Source: a virus. Taken from it: 32,334 nt of DNA. The notes under the pieces were generated by a model. That model was not told the DNA's origin. It saw only the letters and a program-made list of their open reading frames with translations, and ran no database searches. The position numbers and the translations under genes were made by a program. This document shows, piece by piece, positions 15,069 to 24,390 of the stretch (positions are counted from its first letter, which is position 1; every line of letters begins with the position of its first letter). Location of the stretch: the IMG/VR virus record IMGVR_UViG_3300020192_000052, positions 1 to 32,334 of that record, one strand, 5' to 3'.

Positions 15069-17747
15069 GTGGCGCAACAGCAGAAAATTGATTTATCGCT
15101 TCGGGGACTTTTCACAGCCCCCAACTCTTTATCTGGCATTCCGCCAGGCGCGCTAACTGTTGCCGATAACCTTGTTATTAATTCTAAAAATCTAGGCGAG
15201 TCCCGTCGCGGACAAACACAGTATGGCGCTGCTCTCTCTATAGGAGTGTCAGAGGTTAAGAAGGTTTTTAACTACGCCTCGACTCTCATTGTAAATTACA
15301 CAAATAAACTAGCCTATGATGCAGGGTCTGGGGTCTGGACTGACTTTTCTGGAACCTACAACGCTCCATCGGCTGCCTATAAGATGCGAAGCCTAGAGGC
15401 CCTTAGAAACTTCTACTTCACTACTGATTCTGGAATTTATAAAATTGATGCCTTGGGTGGAACACCAAGAACTGCCGGGGCTCCAAAAGCTTTAGGGGGG
15501 GAAGGCGCCAACTCTGGAGCCAGTGGTTTTCTAGTTAACAACTCAGCTGTCGCATACCGATTAGTGTGGGGCTACAAAGACGCTAATTCTAATCTTATTC
15601 TAGGCGCACCCAGCGCTCGCCTCATCGTGACTAATTCAACTGGCGGAACTAGAGATGTTGCCCTTGAGTTCCCAATCCCAGATGGTTTAACAACTTCATT
15701 TTTCTACCAGGTCTATAGATCATTAGGAACTTTGACTGCCGCGGATGAGCCAACAGATGAGCTACAGCTTGTGTTGCAAGCAAATATAACCCCTGGGGAA
15801 ATAACGGCTAAGGCTTTTACGGTCACTGATTCCACTCCCTACTCTTTAATGAGAGCAACGCTCTACACATCCCCATCTCAAGAGGGGATCGCTAATGCAA
15901 ACCTACCACCTCCATTTGCTTTCGATATGGATGTTTTTAAGAGCGCCGCCTTCTATGCGAACGTAAAGCAAAAGCAAACCATGTCATTGGCCCTGATCTC
16001 AGTTGATAACCCATCACTAGGTTATGTGGTTGATGGAACAGTGGCGACTGTGGATACAAGCACTACTCTGAGCACTATCGCCAACACCGCACTTTTACGT
16101 GTTGGAATGAGAGTCGTCGGCACCGGCATTCCAGTAAATGCGACCATTGCTACAATTGCCGGAGCAAACTCAGTTACGATTACGGCCGCTGCTACCGCTA
16201 CCGGATCTGTTTCGGTTGAGTTCCAAGATAGAATTACAATTGGCGGAGTTGATTACTGGGCTGGTTCAGCTGAGAACGTGGCAACGAACACGTTCCTTCT
16301 TTATAATTCATCAACACCTGGAACAAATATCAATGAGTCAGCGATTAATCTGATTCGGGTTATTAATACATCAGCCTCAAATACAACGATTTATGCTTTC
16401 TACACATCTGGTTTAGAGGATCTTCCTGGCCAAATGCTATTTGAAGAAAGAGCGATTGGCGGAGCAGTTTTTTATGCAACATCAACTGCTGGGTCATCTT
16501 TTAGCCCGACACTTCCAACAAGCGGGACCACGATTGCGTCTGATAACGAAGTAAAACAAAACCGAGTTTATATTTCAAAGTCTGGGCAGGTAGAGTCGGT
16601 TCCAATTTATAGTTACCTCGACATTGGGGCTGCAAACTTTCCAATTCAACGGGTCGTAGCCCTTCGAGACGGTATATTTTTCTTTAAAGCCGACGGTATT
16701 TATAGAATTTCTGGGGAAACGTTCTCATCGTTCACGGTTACACTCATTGACAATACTGTTGCTCTAAAAGCCCCGGAATCAGCCGTGCCGTTTAATAACC
16801 AAGTGTTTTGTTTTACAACTCAAGGGATTGTGGCCGTCACTGATGCTGGCGTTCAGTTGATGTCGGTTCCCATTGAAAACACTTTGTTAGAATTATCGTC
16901 TGAGCAATACACCAATTTCGCGTCTGCCTCATTTGGCGTTGCCTATGAATCGGCTCGTTTATATTTGTTTTACACCGTCACCAATGAAGAAGATGCGTTT
17001 GCGACTCAAGCCTTTGTCTACAACTCGCTAACTGATTCTTGGAGCCGCTGGATTATGGATAGGACGTGCGGGGTTGTTAACTCCTCGGTCAATAAACTAT
17101 TCATGGCACAGCCAACTACTGGGCAGATGTTGATTGAGAGAAAGAGCTACACCAATGACGATTACGCCGATGAGCAATATGCGGTAACCATCGCGTCTGT
17201 TGGTTCAGAAACTGAAATCACACTTGTTAGCGCAACAAATGTTGCCGATGGGATGACTTTAAAGCAGGGAGTCCGAACGACTTTTATCGAGTCGGTTGTT
17301 GGAAACGTTCTCACGGTTGTTAGCTCTGATGGATTAAATGCAGCGGCAGCAAATGTTTACACTCCAATTAGAACTAAAGTTCAGTGGACACCGATTGATG
17401 GGGAAAACCCTGCTCTTTTAAAACAGTTTTCTGAAGTTACATTCATGTTTAAGAACGCAGCTTTTATTGAAATAGTCGCGGCTTTTGCGACAAACATCTC
17501 ATCAGGGATTTATTACGTTGATGTATTAAACAACACTGGAGCGTCGCAGTGGGGGAATTTCGACTGGGGTGACCAGCCTTGGGGTGGCATCTTAGGTGGC
17601 GAGAACGTCATTAGGACCTATGTTCCAAGAGAGAAACAACGCTGTTCTTGGTTATCTCTGTCACTTGAAACCAATGAAGCCTTCACTGGTTTCAGTTTGC
17701 AGGGGGTTAGCCTTAACTATGTCCCCATGTCGACGTGGGTGAAATAG
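15069..17747 (+). CDS. Tail nozzle-like protein (tail tube B type), 892 aa
   Basis: GTG 15069 lies four bases after the adaptor stop. The start (KIDLSLRGLFTAPNSLSGIPPGALTVADNLVIN) matches the usual opening of podovirus nozzle or stabilisation proteins: a gene after the adaptor that begins with a strand then a phrase like G-ALTVADN. The rest is beta-rich with repeated propeller-like strands and a Trp-rich C-terminal region (WGNFDWGDQPWGG) found in such proteins. It would form the hexameric tip of the short tail. Its size and position are the strongest indication that the phage is a podovirus. Confidence 0.72.
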   Translation: MAQQQKIDLSLRGLFTAPNSLSGIPPGALTVADNLVINSKNLGESRRGQTQYGAALSIGVSEVKKVFNYASTLIVNYTNKLAYDAGSGVWTDFSGTYNAPSAAYKMRSLEALRNFYFTTDSGIYKIDALGGTPRTAGAPKALGGEGANSGASGFLVNNSAVAYRLVWGYKDANSNLILGAPSARLIVTNSTGGTRDVALEFPIPDGLTTSFFYQVYRSLGTLTAADEPTDELQLVLQANITPGEITAKAFTVTDSTPYSLMRATLYTSPSQEGIANANLPPPFAFDMDVFKSAAFYANVKQKQTMSLALISVDNPSLGYVVDGTVATVDTSTTLSTIANTALLRVGMRVVGTGIPVNATIATIAGANSVTITAAATATGSVSVEFQDRITIGGVDYWAGSAENVATNTFLLYNSSTPGTNINESAINLIRVINTSASNTTIYAFYTSGLEDLPGQMLFEERAIGGAVFYATSTAGSSFSPTLPTSGTTIASDNEVKQNRVYISKSGQVESVPIYSYLDIGAANFPIQRVVALRDGIFFFKADGIYRISGETFSSFTVTLIDNTVALKAPESAVPFNNQVFCFTTQGIVAVTDAGVQLMSVPIENTLLELSSEQYTNFASASFGVAYESARLYLFYTVTNEEDAFATQAFVYNSLTDSWSRWIMDRTCGVVNSSVNKLFMAQPTTGQMLIERKSYTNDDYADEQYAVTIASVGSETEITLVSATNVADGMTLKQGVRTTFIESVVGNVLTVVSSDGLNAAAANVYTPIRTKVQWTPIDGENPALLKQFSEVTFMFKNAAFIEIVAAFATNISSGIYYVDVLNNTGASQWGNFDWGDQPWGGILGGENVIRTYVPREKQRCSWLSLSLETNEAFTGFSLQGVSLNYVPMSTWVK

Positions 17748-18151
17748 TGCGCCTGCCAACATCGAAGAAAGTATTACGCGAAGACGTTAAAGGGGCTCCG
17801 AATTGGATCAATCCCCTCATCGATACGCTAAATTCTTTTATGGAAACCGTGTATCAGGCGATGAATAAGAACATCACCCTTTTTGAGAACGTGAACTGCC
17901 AGATTAAAGAGCTAACCTACAAAACCCCCACTACTTATCCGAATGGGGTTTCCGATATAGAGTTCACAAGCGAGCTTAAGACTAAAGCCACAGGCGTTAT
18001 GCTCATGCAGGTCTTTGATAAGGCGCTCTACGCGCCTCCTCCTGGGCCTGTTTACATTCCATGGGTTGAGAACAACGGGAACATCATCATTTCAACAGTG
18101 CCCGGCTTAGCGGCGGATAAGACTTACACTTTACGGCTACTTGTGACCTAA
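17747..18151 (+). CDS. Small tail-associated protein, 134 aa
   Basis: GTG 17747 overlaps the preceding TAG (TAGTG) and has GGGTGA six bases upstream; an in-frame GTG at 17735 would add four residues. The product opens with a helical region (NWINPLIDTLNSFMETVYQAMNKNITLFENVNCQIKEL) and ends with a beta-rich domain (LKTKATGVMLMQVFDKALY... and TYTLRLLVT). Proteins of this form occur beside podovirus nozzle genes (recalled). Likely a tail component; precise role unknown. Confidence 0.65.
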   Translation: MRLPTSKKVLREDVKGAPNWINPLIDTLNSFMETVYQAMNKNITLFENVNCQIKELTYKTPTTYPNGVSDIEFTSELKTKATGVMLMQVFDKALYAPPPGPVYIPWVENNGNIIISTVPGLAADKTYTLRLLVT

Positions 18152-18154
18152 TCA

Positions 18155-18176
18155 ATTACCACTATTCAATAAGGGG
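18155..18176 (+). repeat. Intergenic element, copy 4, leading into RBS of the internal-protein gene
   Basis: ATTACCACTATTCAAT (18155-18170) starts three bases after a stop codon and runs into AAGGGG (18171-18176), the ribosome-binding site of the gene at 18183. The core is identical to copies 1 and 2. Confidence 0.85.
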
Positions 18177-18182
18177 CTAAAT

Positions 18183-19622
18183 ATGGCGTTCTACAACGGA
18201 ATCGAAGAAGAAGATGAAGATGAAGGAACAGGGCAGACTGTTGGCCCAGAGTCGGCAGCACTAGGCGCTGGAGCCGTTAATGCTGAGCCCGGAGGATCAG
18301 GCGCTGCTTCAAAGCCTGAGCCATTCGTTGGCATTTCGCAATACATCAACGCCAATAAGCCTCAGGCTGAGAAATTAGCCGGTCAAGTCGTTAGTAATGT
18401 CGACGGAAAGGCGGCTGGGGTGGAAACCGCCATAGGCTCGGCTCAGAACTCATTTAATCAGGCAGCCGATAGCCAAAAGGTTGAGGCCGATGATGATCTA
18501 TTTAGCCAAGTTAAAACCAACGCCACAAGTGTTGTTGGCGATCAAAACAAAGTGAATTCGTTTACCAAGCTTCGCGATGCAAGCTACTCGGGGCCACAAA
18601 GCATTCAAGACATGGATCAAGGAAACGCGTGGGGCGGGATTCAGTCCGCCATTCAAAAAGCAAAACAAGCAAAAGATCTAACGAATACCGAAGAAGGCCG
18701 AATGGGCCTTATTAAAGAAATCTCGAATAACCCGCGACAATCCCAGGGCGGGCTCATCTTTGATAATCTCTTGCTGCAGTCAGACCCAAACGCTGCAAAA
18801 AGGCTACAAGATGCCGGAGCTAGTCTTAATACGGTTGATGAAAGACTGGCTGGCGCGAACCAAACGGCGGCTGAAAAGGCTGCATCTATTAAAGCGCAAA
18901 ACCAAGGCGTTTCACAATTAGCTAAAGGGGCTTTGACCGAAGGGTATGCAGGCCTTGGAAACGATTTAGCATCTAGAGAATCTATGGCCGACCTTGAACA
19001 ACAAGGACAGGTAAAATATTTAAAGCAAGCGATCCAAAACGGCACACTCACACCGGAAATGCTGGCCCAATTAAAAATGACGGCTAAAGACAACACCTAT
19101 GGAGCAGACCTTTCCAAATTCATTAATTACACGGACACCGTTGATAAATATTCCGTTGCTAATCAGGACGACATAGCTCGGCAATCTGCGCTGAAATCTT
19201 TGGCCGGGGATAATTCTCTTGGTGACGACTTTTTGAGCGCCGCTAGAAAACTTGGAGAAAAAGGTGAAAACTTTCAAACGGATCTTGCGGGTTATGGGGC
19301 ATCAAAAGACGCAAATCTCTCGGCGTACAACAGCGCGATGAATGACACATCAGTGCTGGCTGACATTATGCAGGTCCCTCTCAAAAATTTAACTAGGGGG
19401 CCAAACCCGACGACTACTGGACTCGCCGAATATATAAAATCAGTTGAGCGACGCGGGTTACACGACAACGGAGTGACAGACCCGAAAAAAGAGCGAGCAC
19501 TGGCTCTCAAATATTTGAACGAAGTACTCTACCCGGCTCGCGATAAAATTCAGAACCAGTTCAACTACAACGAAACGCTTGGGGGTCCTCGACCCACAAC
19601 AACAACTAGGAATGGTGTTTAG
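18183..19622 (+). CDS. Putative internal virion protein, 479 aa
   Basis: First gene after copy 4 of the intergenic element and first of four large genes that follow the tail genes. The product has an acidic N-terminus (EEEDEDEG), then long Ala/Gln/Asn-rich helical segments with no hydrophobic spans. The C-terminus carries a basic helical region (DPKKERALALKYLNEVLYPARDK). Composition and place resemble podovirus internal or ejection proteins that are released with the DNA. No lytic transglycosylase motif is visible. Not recognised as a named family. Confidence 0.6.
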   Translation: MAFYNGIEEEDEDEGTGQTVGPESAALGAGAVNAEPGGSGAASKPEPFVGISQYINANKPQAEKLAGQVVSNVDGKAAGVETAIGSAQNSFNQAADSQKVEADDDLFSQVKTNATSVVGDQNKVNSFTKLRDASYSGPQSIQDMDQGNAWGGIQSAIQKAKQAKDLTNTEEGRMGLIKEISNNPRQSQGGLIFDNLLLQSDPNAAKRLQDAGASLNTVDERLAGANQTAAEKAASIKAQNQGVSQLAKGALTEGYAGLGNDLASRESMADLEQQGQVKYLKQAIQNGTLTPEMLAQLKMTAKDNTYGADLSKFINYTDTVDKYSVANQDDIARQSALKSLAGDNSLGDDFLSAARKLGEKGENFQTDLAGYGASKDANLSAYNSAMNDTSVLADIMQVPLKNLTRGPNPTTTGLAEYIKSVERRGLHDNGVTDPKKERALALKYLNEVLYPARDKIQNQFNYNETLGGPRPTTTTRNGV

Positions 19623-19624
19623 CC

Positions 19625-20773
19625 ATGGGTTTATTCAGCAGCGTTTTTGGTGACGATGCCTCAATTAAATTAAATCAGGCCGAGGATGTTTATCGAAACA
19701 TTGATCTACCAGACATTGAAAAAATGAAGCTTCAGCTTCAGCAGTACGTTGATCAAGGCATGATGACGCCCGAAGAGGCCGAGGCTCAGTTAGTTGGTTC
19801 TAACGGTTATGATTCTATGGATCTCGATAGTTCGGGAAAGGCGGCGCAAATGGCCGCCCTTCAAGGGCTACAAGAAATTGGAAATCAGGGAGGGTTAACT
19901 AGTTCTGACAAAGCTAAACTTCAGGAAATCCAAAACCAAGAACAAACTTCAGCGCGTGGATCACGGGAGGCAATCCTACAAAATGCCAATGCTAGAGGGG
20001 CTGGCGGCTCAGGTCTTGAGATGTTGGCCCAACTTCAAAACGCCCAAGATTCCGCCACCCGCGCCAGTTCGCGAGATTTAAACGTCTCGGCCCAAGCCCA
20101 GGATCGGGCTTTGCAAGCGTTGCAACAAGCCGGGCAAATGGGCGGCAATATCAACCAACAACAATTTGGCCAACAAGCCGCCGTTGCGGATTCGCGAAAT
20201 GCTATTTCTCAATTCAATGCCGCCAATCGGCAGCAAGTGAATTCAAACAACACGGCCATTAATAACAACGCCATGCAGACAAATTTGCAGAACAAACAAA
20301 ACACGGCCAACGCGAATGTGGACACTCAAAATAAGCAGCAACAATACAACTCGCAATTGCCGCAGCAACAATTCCAAAACGAGATGACTAAGGCCGGTGG
20401 AATCACGGGGATTTCCAGATCCGCAGCCGACCAGGCGAGTTCTGATGCAAACAGTGAAAAGAATTTGTGGGGCGCCGTTGTTGGTGCTGGCGCGACACTT
20501 TTTTCGGACGAGCGCGCTAAAAAAGACATTAAAGAGTTTAACGCTGCTGACTTTTTAGATTCTCTAACGGGCTATAAGTATAAATACAAAGACGAGAGCA
20601 TGGGGGATGGGAAACAAGTCGGCGTGATGGCGCAGGACCTAGAAAAAGAAGTTCCGCAAATGGTCGCGGACACGCCTCGCGGCAAAGTCGTTGATTACAA
20701 CAAAGCGGGCGGCCCCATTATGGCCAGCCTTGCGCATTTGAATGAGCGCCTGAAGAAAATGGAAGGTAGATAA
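19625..20773 (+). CDS. Virion protein with C-terminal S74-type intramolecular chaperone
   Basis: The N-terminal 290 residues are Gln/Asn/Ala-rich and helical (for example QQFGQQAAVADSRNAISQF). From residue 294 the sequence FSDERAKKDIKEFNAADFL, then YKYKDESMGDGKQVGVMAQDLEKEVPQMV and DYNKAGGPIMASLAHLNERL, matches the S74 peptidase or endosialidase chaperone domain. Ser294 is the expected self-cleavage serine. Such domains normally end tailspikes and fibres, assist their trimerisation and are cleaved off. Here the domain is on a protein with a helical, non-beta-helix body inside the internal-protein cluster, an uncommon pairing. Confidence 0.8.
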   Translation: MGLFSSVFGDDASIKLNQAEDVYRNIDLPDIEKMKLQLQQYVDQGMMTPEEAEAQLVGSNGYDSMDLDSSGKAAQMAALQGLQEIGNQGGLTSSDKAKLQEIQNQEQTSARGSREAILQNANARGAGGSGLEMLAQLQNAQDSATRASSRDLNVSAQAQDRALQALQQAGQMGGNINQQQFGQQAAVADSRNAISQFNAANRQQVNSNNTAINNNAMQTNLQNKQNTANANVDTQNKQQQYNSQLPQQQFQNEMTKAGGITGISRSAADQASSDANSEKNLWGAVVGAGATLFSDERAKKDIKEFNAADFLDSLTGYKYKYKDESMGDGKQVGVMAQDLEKEVPQMVADTPRGKVVDYNKAGGPIMASLAHLNERLKKMEGR

Positions 20774-20774
20774 A

Positions 20775-21791
20775 ATGGGTTTGTTTGATTTTCTAAACGG
20801 CAAAAAAGAAGAACTTCAGCCCGAACAACCCTTCAAAATTGAAAACCCGGCCGTTCAAGAATACATGGCTAAATATTCGGACGCTAATCGCGAGAACATT
20901 GTGGACGAGGATAGGGGCCCTAATTTATTGGCCGCAGTGGCCGCGCTAGGCTCGGGCCTTCAAGGCGGCAATGCTGCGGAAACAGGCATGAATTTTCGCA
21001 GGAACCAAAAAGCGATGCACGATAAAAAACTTTCGGATTTCGATTCTGGGAAATCTCTAGCAGAAGAAAACGATCCAATGTCTGCGCAATCAAAGCTCGC
21101 ACAACAAGCGGCTATTGAACTCGGGGTTAAGCCTGAAATCGTAAATGGCATGACTGCTGATCAGTTTAAGAAGCAAGGTCCGATGTTTGAGAAAATCTAC
21201 CAGGTCAAACAAGCGAGACTTAGCCGTCAAGACGCTGCGAGCGAGCGAGATTTTGCAAGACAATCCTCTGCTCATGAAAAGAGTCTTGTAAGAGACGAAA
21301 AGAAAAATGAAAAGCAGTTGGCTTCAGATGAAAAGAAAAAGGCCACGACTAACGAAATCGAACAGCGACGAACCAACATAAAAGACAATCTTGCGCTCCT
21401 TCAATCACAGATTGATGAGAACGGCACATGGGAGGCTTTCGGAAGCCATAATCAAGATATGGAACGCCGACTTGATCAAATAGCAACAGATATGTCTAAG
21501 CTTATGGACCCAAACTCTGTTGCTCGTCCTGGCGAAGTAGAGCTAGTGAAGCAAGGCCTCATCAAGGCAGGCTTTAAAAACTCCAATGCAACGGCTAAAA
21601 AGCTTCTGCAAAACTTCGAGAAAGAGGTAGATGATAGGGCGGCTAATGCCTACAGCATTCGGGGAATCGATAACCCTGGTTATGCGAAAGCCGCACCCCC
21701 CGCAATGAATTCAGACGATGCAGCTAAAACACGACAAGAACGAATTGCAGCGCTCCAAACGAAAAGAGCTGGCGGAGTGGCGAGTAAGTAA
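20775..21791 (+). CDS. Putative internal virion protein, 338 aa
   Basis: ATG 20775 follows GGAAGG. The protein starts GLFDFLNGKKEE, similar in style to the start of the preceding protein (GLFSSVFGDD), and has a highly charged coiled-coil centre (about residues 150-200, many K/E/R/D). No membrane span or enzyme motif. The stop overlaps the next start (TAATG at 21789-21793). Position suggests it is packaged or ejected with its neighbours. Not recognised. Confidence 0.58.
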   Translation: MGLFDFLNGKKEELQPEQPFKIENPAVQEYMAKYSDANRENIVDEDRGPNLLAAVAALGSGLQGGNAAETGMNFRRNQKAMHDKKLSDFDSGKSLAEENDPMSAQSKLAQQAAIELGVKPEIVNGMTADQFKKQGPMFEKIYQVKQARLSRQDAASERDFARQSSAHEKSLVRDEKKNEKQLASDEKKKATTNEIEQRRTNIKDNLALLQSQIDENGTWEAFGSHNQDMERRLDQIATDMSKLMDPNSVARPGEVELVKQGLIKAGFKNSNATAKKLLQNFEKEVDDRAANAYSIRGIDNPGYAKAAPPAMNSDDAAKTRQERIAALQTKRAGGVASK

Positions 21792-23344
21792 TGGCCTTAT
21801 CTCAAGAAGAATCAGAAGAGCTGGAGCTTCTAGAATTAGAAGAAGAAGAGGCGCAGTATCAGGCCTCTAAGGTAGCCGCTGGCCCGAGCAAAGGTGATTC
21901 GGCCCTTAAAGGTGCCCAGCAAGGGCTAACTTTTGGTTTCGCCGATGAGATGGGCGGAGCAATTCAAGGCGGCATGGATAAAGTTGCAGGTCTTTTCGGG
22001 GAATCTCCTACTGAAATCAATGCTCGTCTTTTATCCGAAGGAACTAGTGGCAACATTGGTCCGACTGACTTAAATCAAATGTATTTAACTGCTCGCGATG
22101 AAAATCGTGATGATTATAAAAAAGCACAACAAGCTAATCCAGGATCTTATTTATTCGGCAGCGTTGCTGGCGGGGTTTTAGCGAACGCAGTTCCTGGCGC
22201 GGGTTTAGCTAAGGGTGCGGGTATTGCAAAAACCTTGAGCAGCGCAGCCCTTCAAGGTGCAGCTTTTGGCGCTGGCGGGTCTGAACAAGAAAACATCGGC
22301 GGCATTGTGCGAGACTCTCTTATCGGCGGAGGCGTTGGCCTCCTGGGCGGTGCGGCTGGATATGGAGTTGGAAAAGTTTTATCCGGCGTGGCTCGAGGGA
22401 CTGGAAAGGCCATTGGGAGATTAGCGCCAGGCCTTGAAAACTCTGCTGAGTCCATGGCTGTACAGGCTACTGGGGCAACTGGGAAACAAGCGTCAGAATT
22501 TGCAGACGATGCTGGCCGTGAGCTTTTAGATAGAGGGCTTGTTAGATTTGGCGATTCAGCAAAAAACATCGCGGATCGAACTGGCAAAGCTATGAGTGAA
22601 GCCGATGCGGCGATCTCAGGCGCACTTAGTAAACTAGACGAAATGGGCGTTGAGGCGAGCCAAGATAACATAGTCGCAGTTTTGAAAAAGCAAATTGCTG
22701 GATTGCAAAAAGATTCATCGAAAGCTGGTGTCATCCGCCAAATGGAAAAAGCCATCGAGGATATTGTCGGCACGGGAGAATCAAACATGAAGGTCTCCGC
22801 TGCGGAGGGAGTCAAGCGCGGCTGGACTGAAAAAGCCGGAAACTGGCTCGACCCTGAAGCAGGACAGGCCGGGAAAACGACCTATCGCGCATACCAAAAA
22901 GAAGTAGAACGAGCGGCGCTAGATAAAGCCCCGGAACTCGCAGCACAATTCATCGAAGGAAAGAAAGTTCACGGACTTTTGGCTCCCATAAAAGAAGCTG
23001 CAGAACGTAGAGCTATGACACTTAATCAATCTCCCTTTGGGGGCTTAGGGGATACGGCTGCGGCTGCGGCGGCAATGTCTCAAGGCGGCCCTGCAGCGGC
23101 CACTGCGGTCGCTGGGCGTCGCATTGTGGGGCCACGCCTTGCTAGCTCACTTTCGGTTACATCTGACGGCTTAGCAAAACTTGCGGCCGAGGCCCCACAA
23201 ATGCTGGGCAAATTCGCAGGCGTTATCCAAGAAGCAGCCACACGCGGATCTCGCGCCGTCGCAGCCACTCATTTTATTTTGCAACAAACCAACCCTGAAT
23301 ACCGGAAACAGATTCGAGTGCTGACCGGGGACGGCGACGAATGA
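21791..23344 (+). CDS. Putative ejection protein with glycine-zipper membrane segment, 517 aa
   Basis: The N-terminus is very acidic (ESEELELLELEEEEAQ). Residues about 120-205 hold long Gly/Ala-rich hydrophobic stretches (LFGSVAGGVLANAVPGAGLA, GGGVGLLGGAAGYGVGKVL) typical of glycine-zipper proteins that insert in membranes. The C-terminal half is helical and charged, with a second Ala-rich stretch near TAAAAAAMSQGGPAAATAVAG. In podoviruses such proteins can build the conduit for DNA through the inner membrane; that role is inferred. Its stop overlaps the start of the lysis cassette (ATGA). Confidence 0.6.
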   Translation: MALSQEESEELELLELEEEEAQYQASKVAAGPSKGDSALKGAQQGLTFGFADEMGGAIQGGMDKVAGLFGESPTEINARLLSEGTSGNIGPTDLNQMYLTARDENRDDYKKAQQANPGSYLFGSVAGGVLANAVPGAGLAKGAGIAKTLSSAALQGAAFGAGGSEQENIGGIVRDSLIGGGVGLLGGAAGYGVGKVLSGVARGTGKAIGRLAPGLENSAESMAVQATGATGKQASEFADDAGRELLDRGLVRFGDSAKNIADRTGKAMSEADAAISGALSKLDEMGVEASQDNIVAVLKKQIAGLQKDSSKAGVIRQMEKAIEDIVGTGESNMKVSAAEGVKRGWTEKAGNWLDPEAGQAGKTTYRAYQKEVERAALDKAPELAAQFIEGKKVHGLLAPIKEAAERRAMTLNQSPFGGLGDTAAAAAAMSQGGPAAATAVAGRRIVGPRLASSLSVTSDGLAKLAAEAPQMLGKFAGVIQEAATRGSRAVAATHFILQQTNPEYRKQIRVLTGDGDE

Positions 23345-23613
23345 AGTTAACCCCAGAGATTCAAGAGATGCTTCCAAACCTCGCTTATGGAGCGATTTCG
23401 GTTTGGCTCTTGAATAAGCTTTGGGATATCGGATCTGGGTCACATAAGAAATTAGTCGAGTCGAACGCGAATCTTGTCGTGGCACTCGTGGAACTTAAGA
23501 TTGAGCTAAAGGGTTTAAAGGAAATCATTTCAGAGATACCGCGCATCCGGGGGGATGTGAATGAGGCTCATGCAAAAATCAGGGAATTACGCGCCGAACA
23601 GCGGCGGCCATAA
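23341..23613 (+). CDS. Small membrane-anchored coiled-coil protein, 90 aa (lysis cassette)
   Basis: The start overlaps the preceding stop (ATGA). A single hydrophobic segment lies at about residues 13-28 (LAYGAISVWLLNKLWDI), followed by a charged helical region with Leu/Ile heptads (VVALVELKIELKGLKEIISEI). One N-terminal span plus a coiled coil is the layout of inner-membrane spanins and of some phage holin-associated proteins. It is the first gene of the run leading to the endolysin. An i-spanin role is possible but unproven. Confidence 0.65.
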   Translation: MKLTPEIQEMLPNLAYGAISVWLLNKLWDIGSGSHKKLVESNANLVVALVELKIELKGLKEIISEIPRIRGDVNEAHAKIRELRAEQRRP

Positions 23614-23623
23614 AAGGGGGATT

Positions 23624-24049
23624 ATGAAACAATTTTTATTTATATCGGTATTTATGCTCATTCCAATCATGGTGCTATCGCAGGCACTGGGAATCGACCC
23701 GGCGCCGCTAATTCCTGCAATGCCGCCGCCGAACTCAGATGATTTGGGAAAGTTTTTCGACTCCCTGGGAAACCTCAGGGGAGCCAGTGCGATGGTCGTT
23801 GCTGTTTTTTGTGTGCAGGTAGTGATCGCGTTTTTGAAATCAAAGCTCGGGGAATTCGCTGGAAAATATCAGTATTTAACAGTCTATGGATTAACCCTTA
23901 TCTCAGGCATCTTGAGCTTGAAATCTGTTGGCCTTGATTGGGCAGCAGCGGCACTTCACGCCAACTCGCTTGCTGCAGCACAAGTGTTCTTGCACCAAGG
24001 GTTTACGCTGTTCATTAAGGCTAGAGACCCCAGCCTTTTGTTGAAATGA
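23624..24049 (+). CDS. Multi-span membrane protein, holin candidate, 141 aa
   Basis: ATG 23624 has AGGGGG eight bases before it and is preferred to an upstream in-frame ATG inside the previous gene. Residues 1-20 form a hydrophobic or signal-like segment, followed by a Pro-rich stretch (PAPLIPAMPPP), then spans near SAMVVAVFCVQVVIAFL and LTVYGLTLISGILSL, and a weaker Ala-rich one. Two to four spans and a place just before the endolysin fit a holin that would permeabilise the inner membrane. The Pro-rich insertion is unlike classical small holins. Confidence 0.6.
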   Translation: MKQFLFISVFMLIPIMVLSQALGIDPAPLIPAMPPPNSDDLGKFFDSLGNLRGASAMVVAVFCVQVVIAFLKSKLGEFAGKYQYLTVYGLTLISGILSLKSVGLDWAAAALHANSLAAAQVFLHQGFTLFIKARDPSLLLK

Positions 24050-24390
24050 ACCAAGGGACGCTCTTTAAAAGTTTTGTTTGGGATGCGGCGGCGAAATATG
24101 CGGTCTCTCAAATATTCTTAGCCGTTCCATTTCTAAGTCTTGGGCCCCTAGCCCCAATCGTAACTTGGGTTGTAACGCTCATCGCAGACAAGATCTACAT
24201 GGCCATTGAGGTCGTGATGGATCTTCAAACGATTGCCTTTAAAAACCAGGCTCATAAGGAGGCCTTTGATAAGGCGTCCCTGCGTTTAAAACTTGTGGCC
24301 CAAGTTAAAGGGATTGATTCCGAGGAATTTAGAAAGGAGCGGGATGCGCAAAAAGAAAAATTATCTGAGTTTGTTAGGTTTAATTACTAG
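24046..24390 (+). CDS. Small membrane protein, second holin or spanin candidate, 114 aa
   Basis: It starts in ATGA overlap with the previous gene. Residues about 15-52 are hydrophobic (YAVSQIFLAVPFLSLGPLAPIVTWVVTLIADKIYMAIEVVM), giving one or two spans, and the C-terminal half is charged and helical (LRLKLVAQVKGIDSEEFRKERDAQKEKLSEF). It overlaps the lipoprotein gene by 47 nt. A membrane protein overlapped by a lipoprotein gene is the arrangement of Rz/Rz1 spanin pairs, so this could be the inner-membrane partner; a holin is the alternative. Confidence 0.6.
   Translation: MNQGTLFKSFVWDAAAKYAVSQIFLAVPFLSLGPLAPIVTWVVTLIADKIYMAIEVVMDLQTIAFKNQAHKEAFDKASLRLKLVAQVKGIDSEEFRKERDAQKEKLSEFVRFNY

Noticed and set aside
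18653-19096. 147-codon open frame on the - strand
   Set aside because: Antisense to the 479-aa protein, with Cys/Phe/Ser-rich composition typical of reverse-frame translation and no ribosome-binding site.
22252-22815. 187-codon open frame on the - strand
   Set aside because: It is antisense to the 517-aa internal protein; its length reflects GC-rich third positions. Composition (Pro/Ser/Ala-rich) is that of a shadow frame and there is no start signal.
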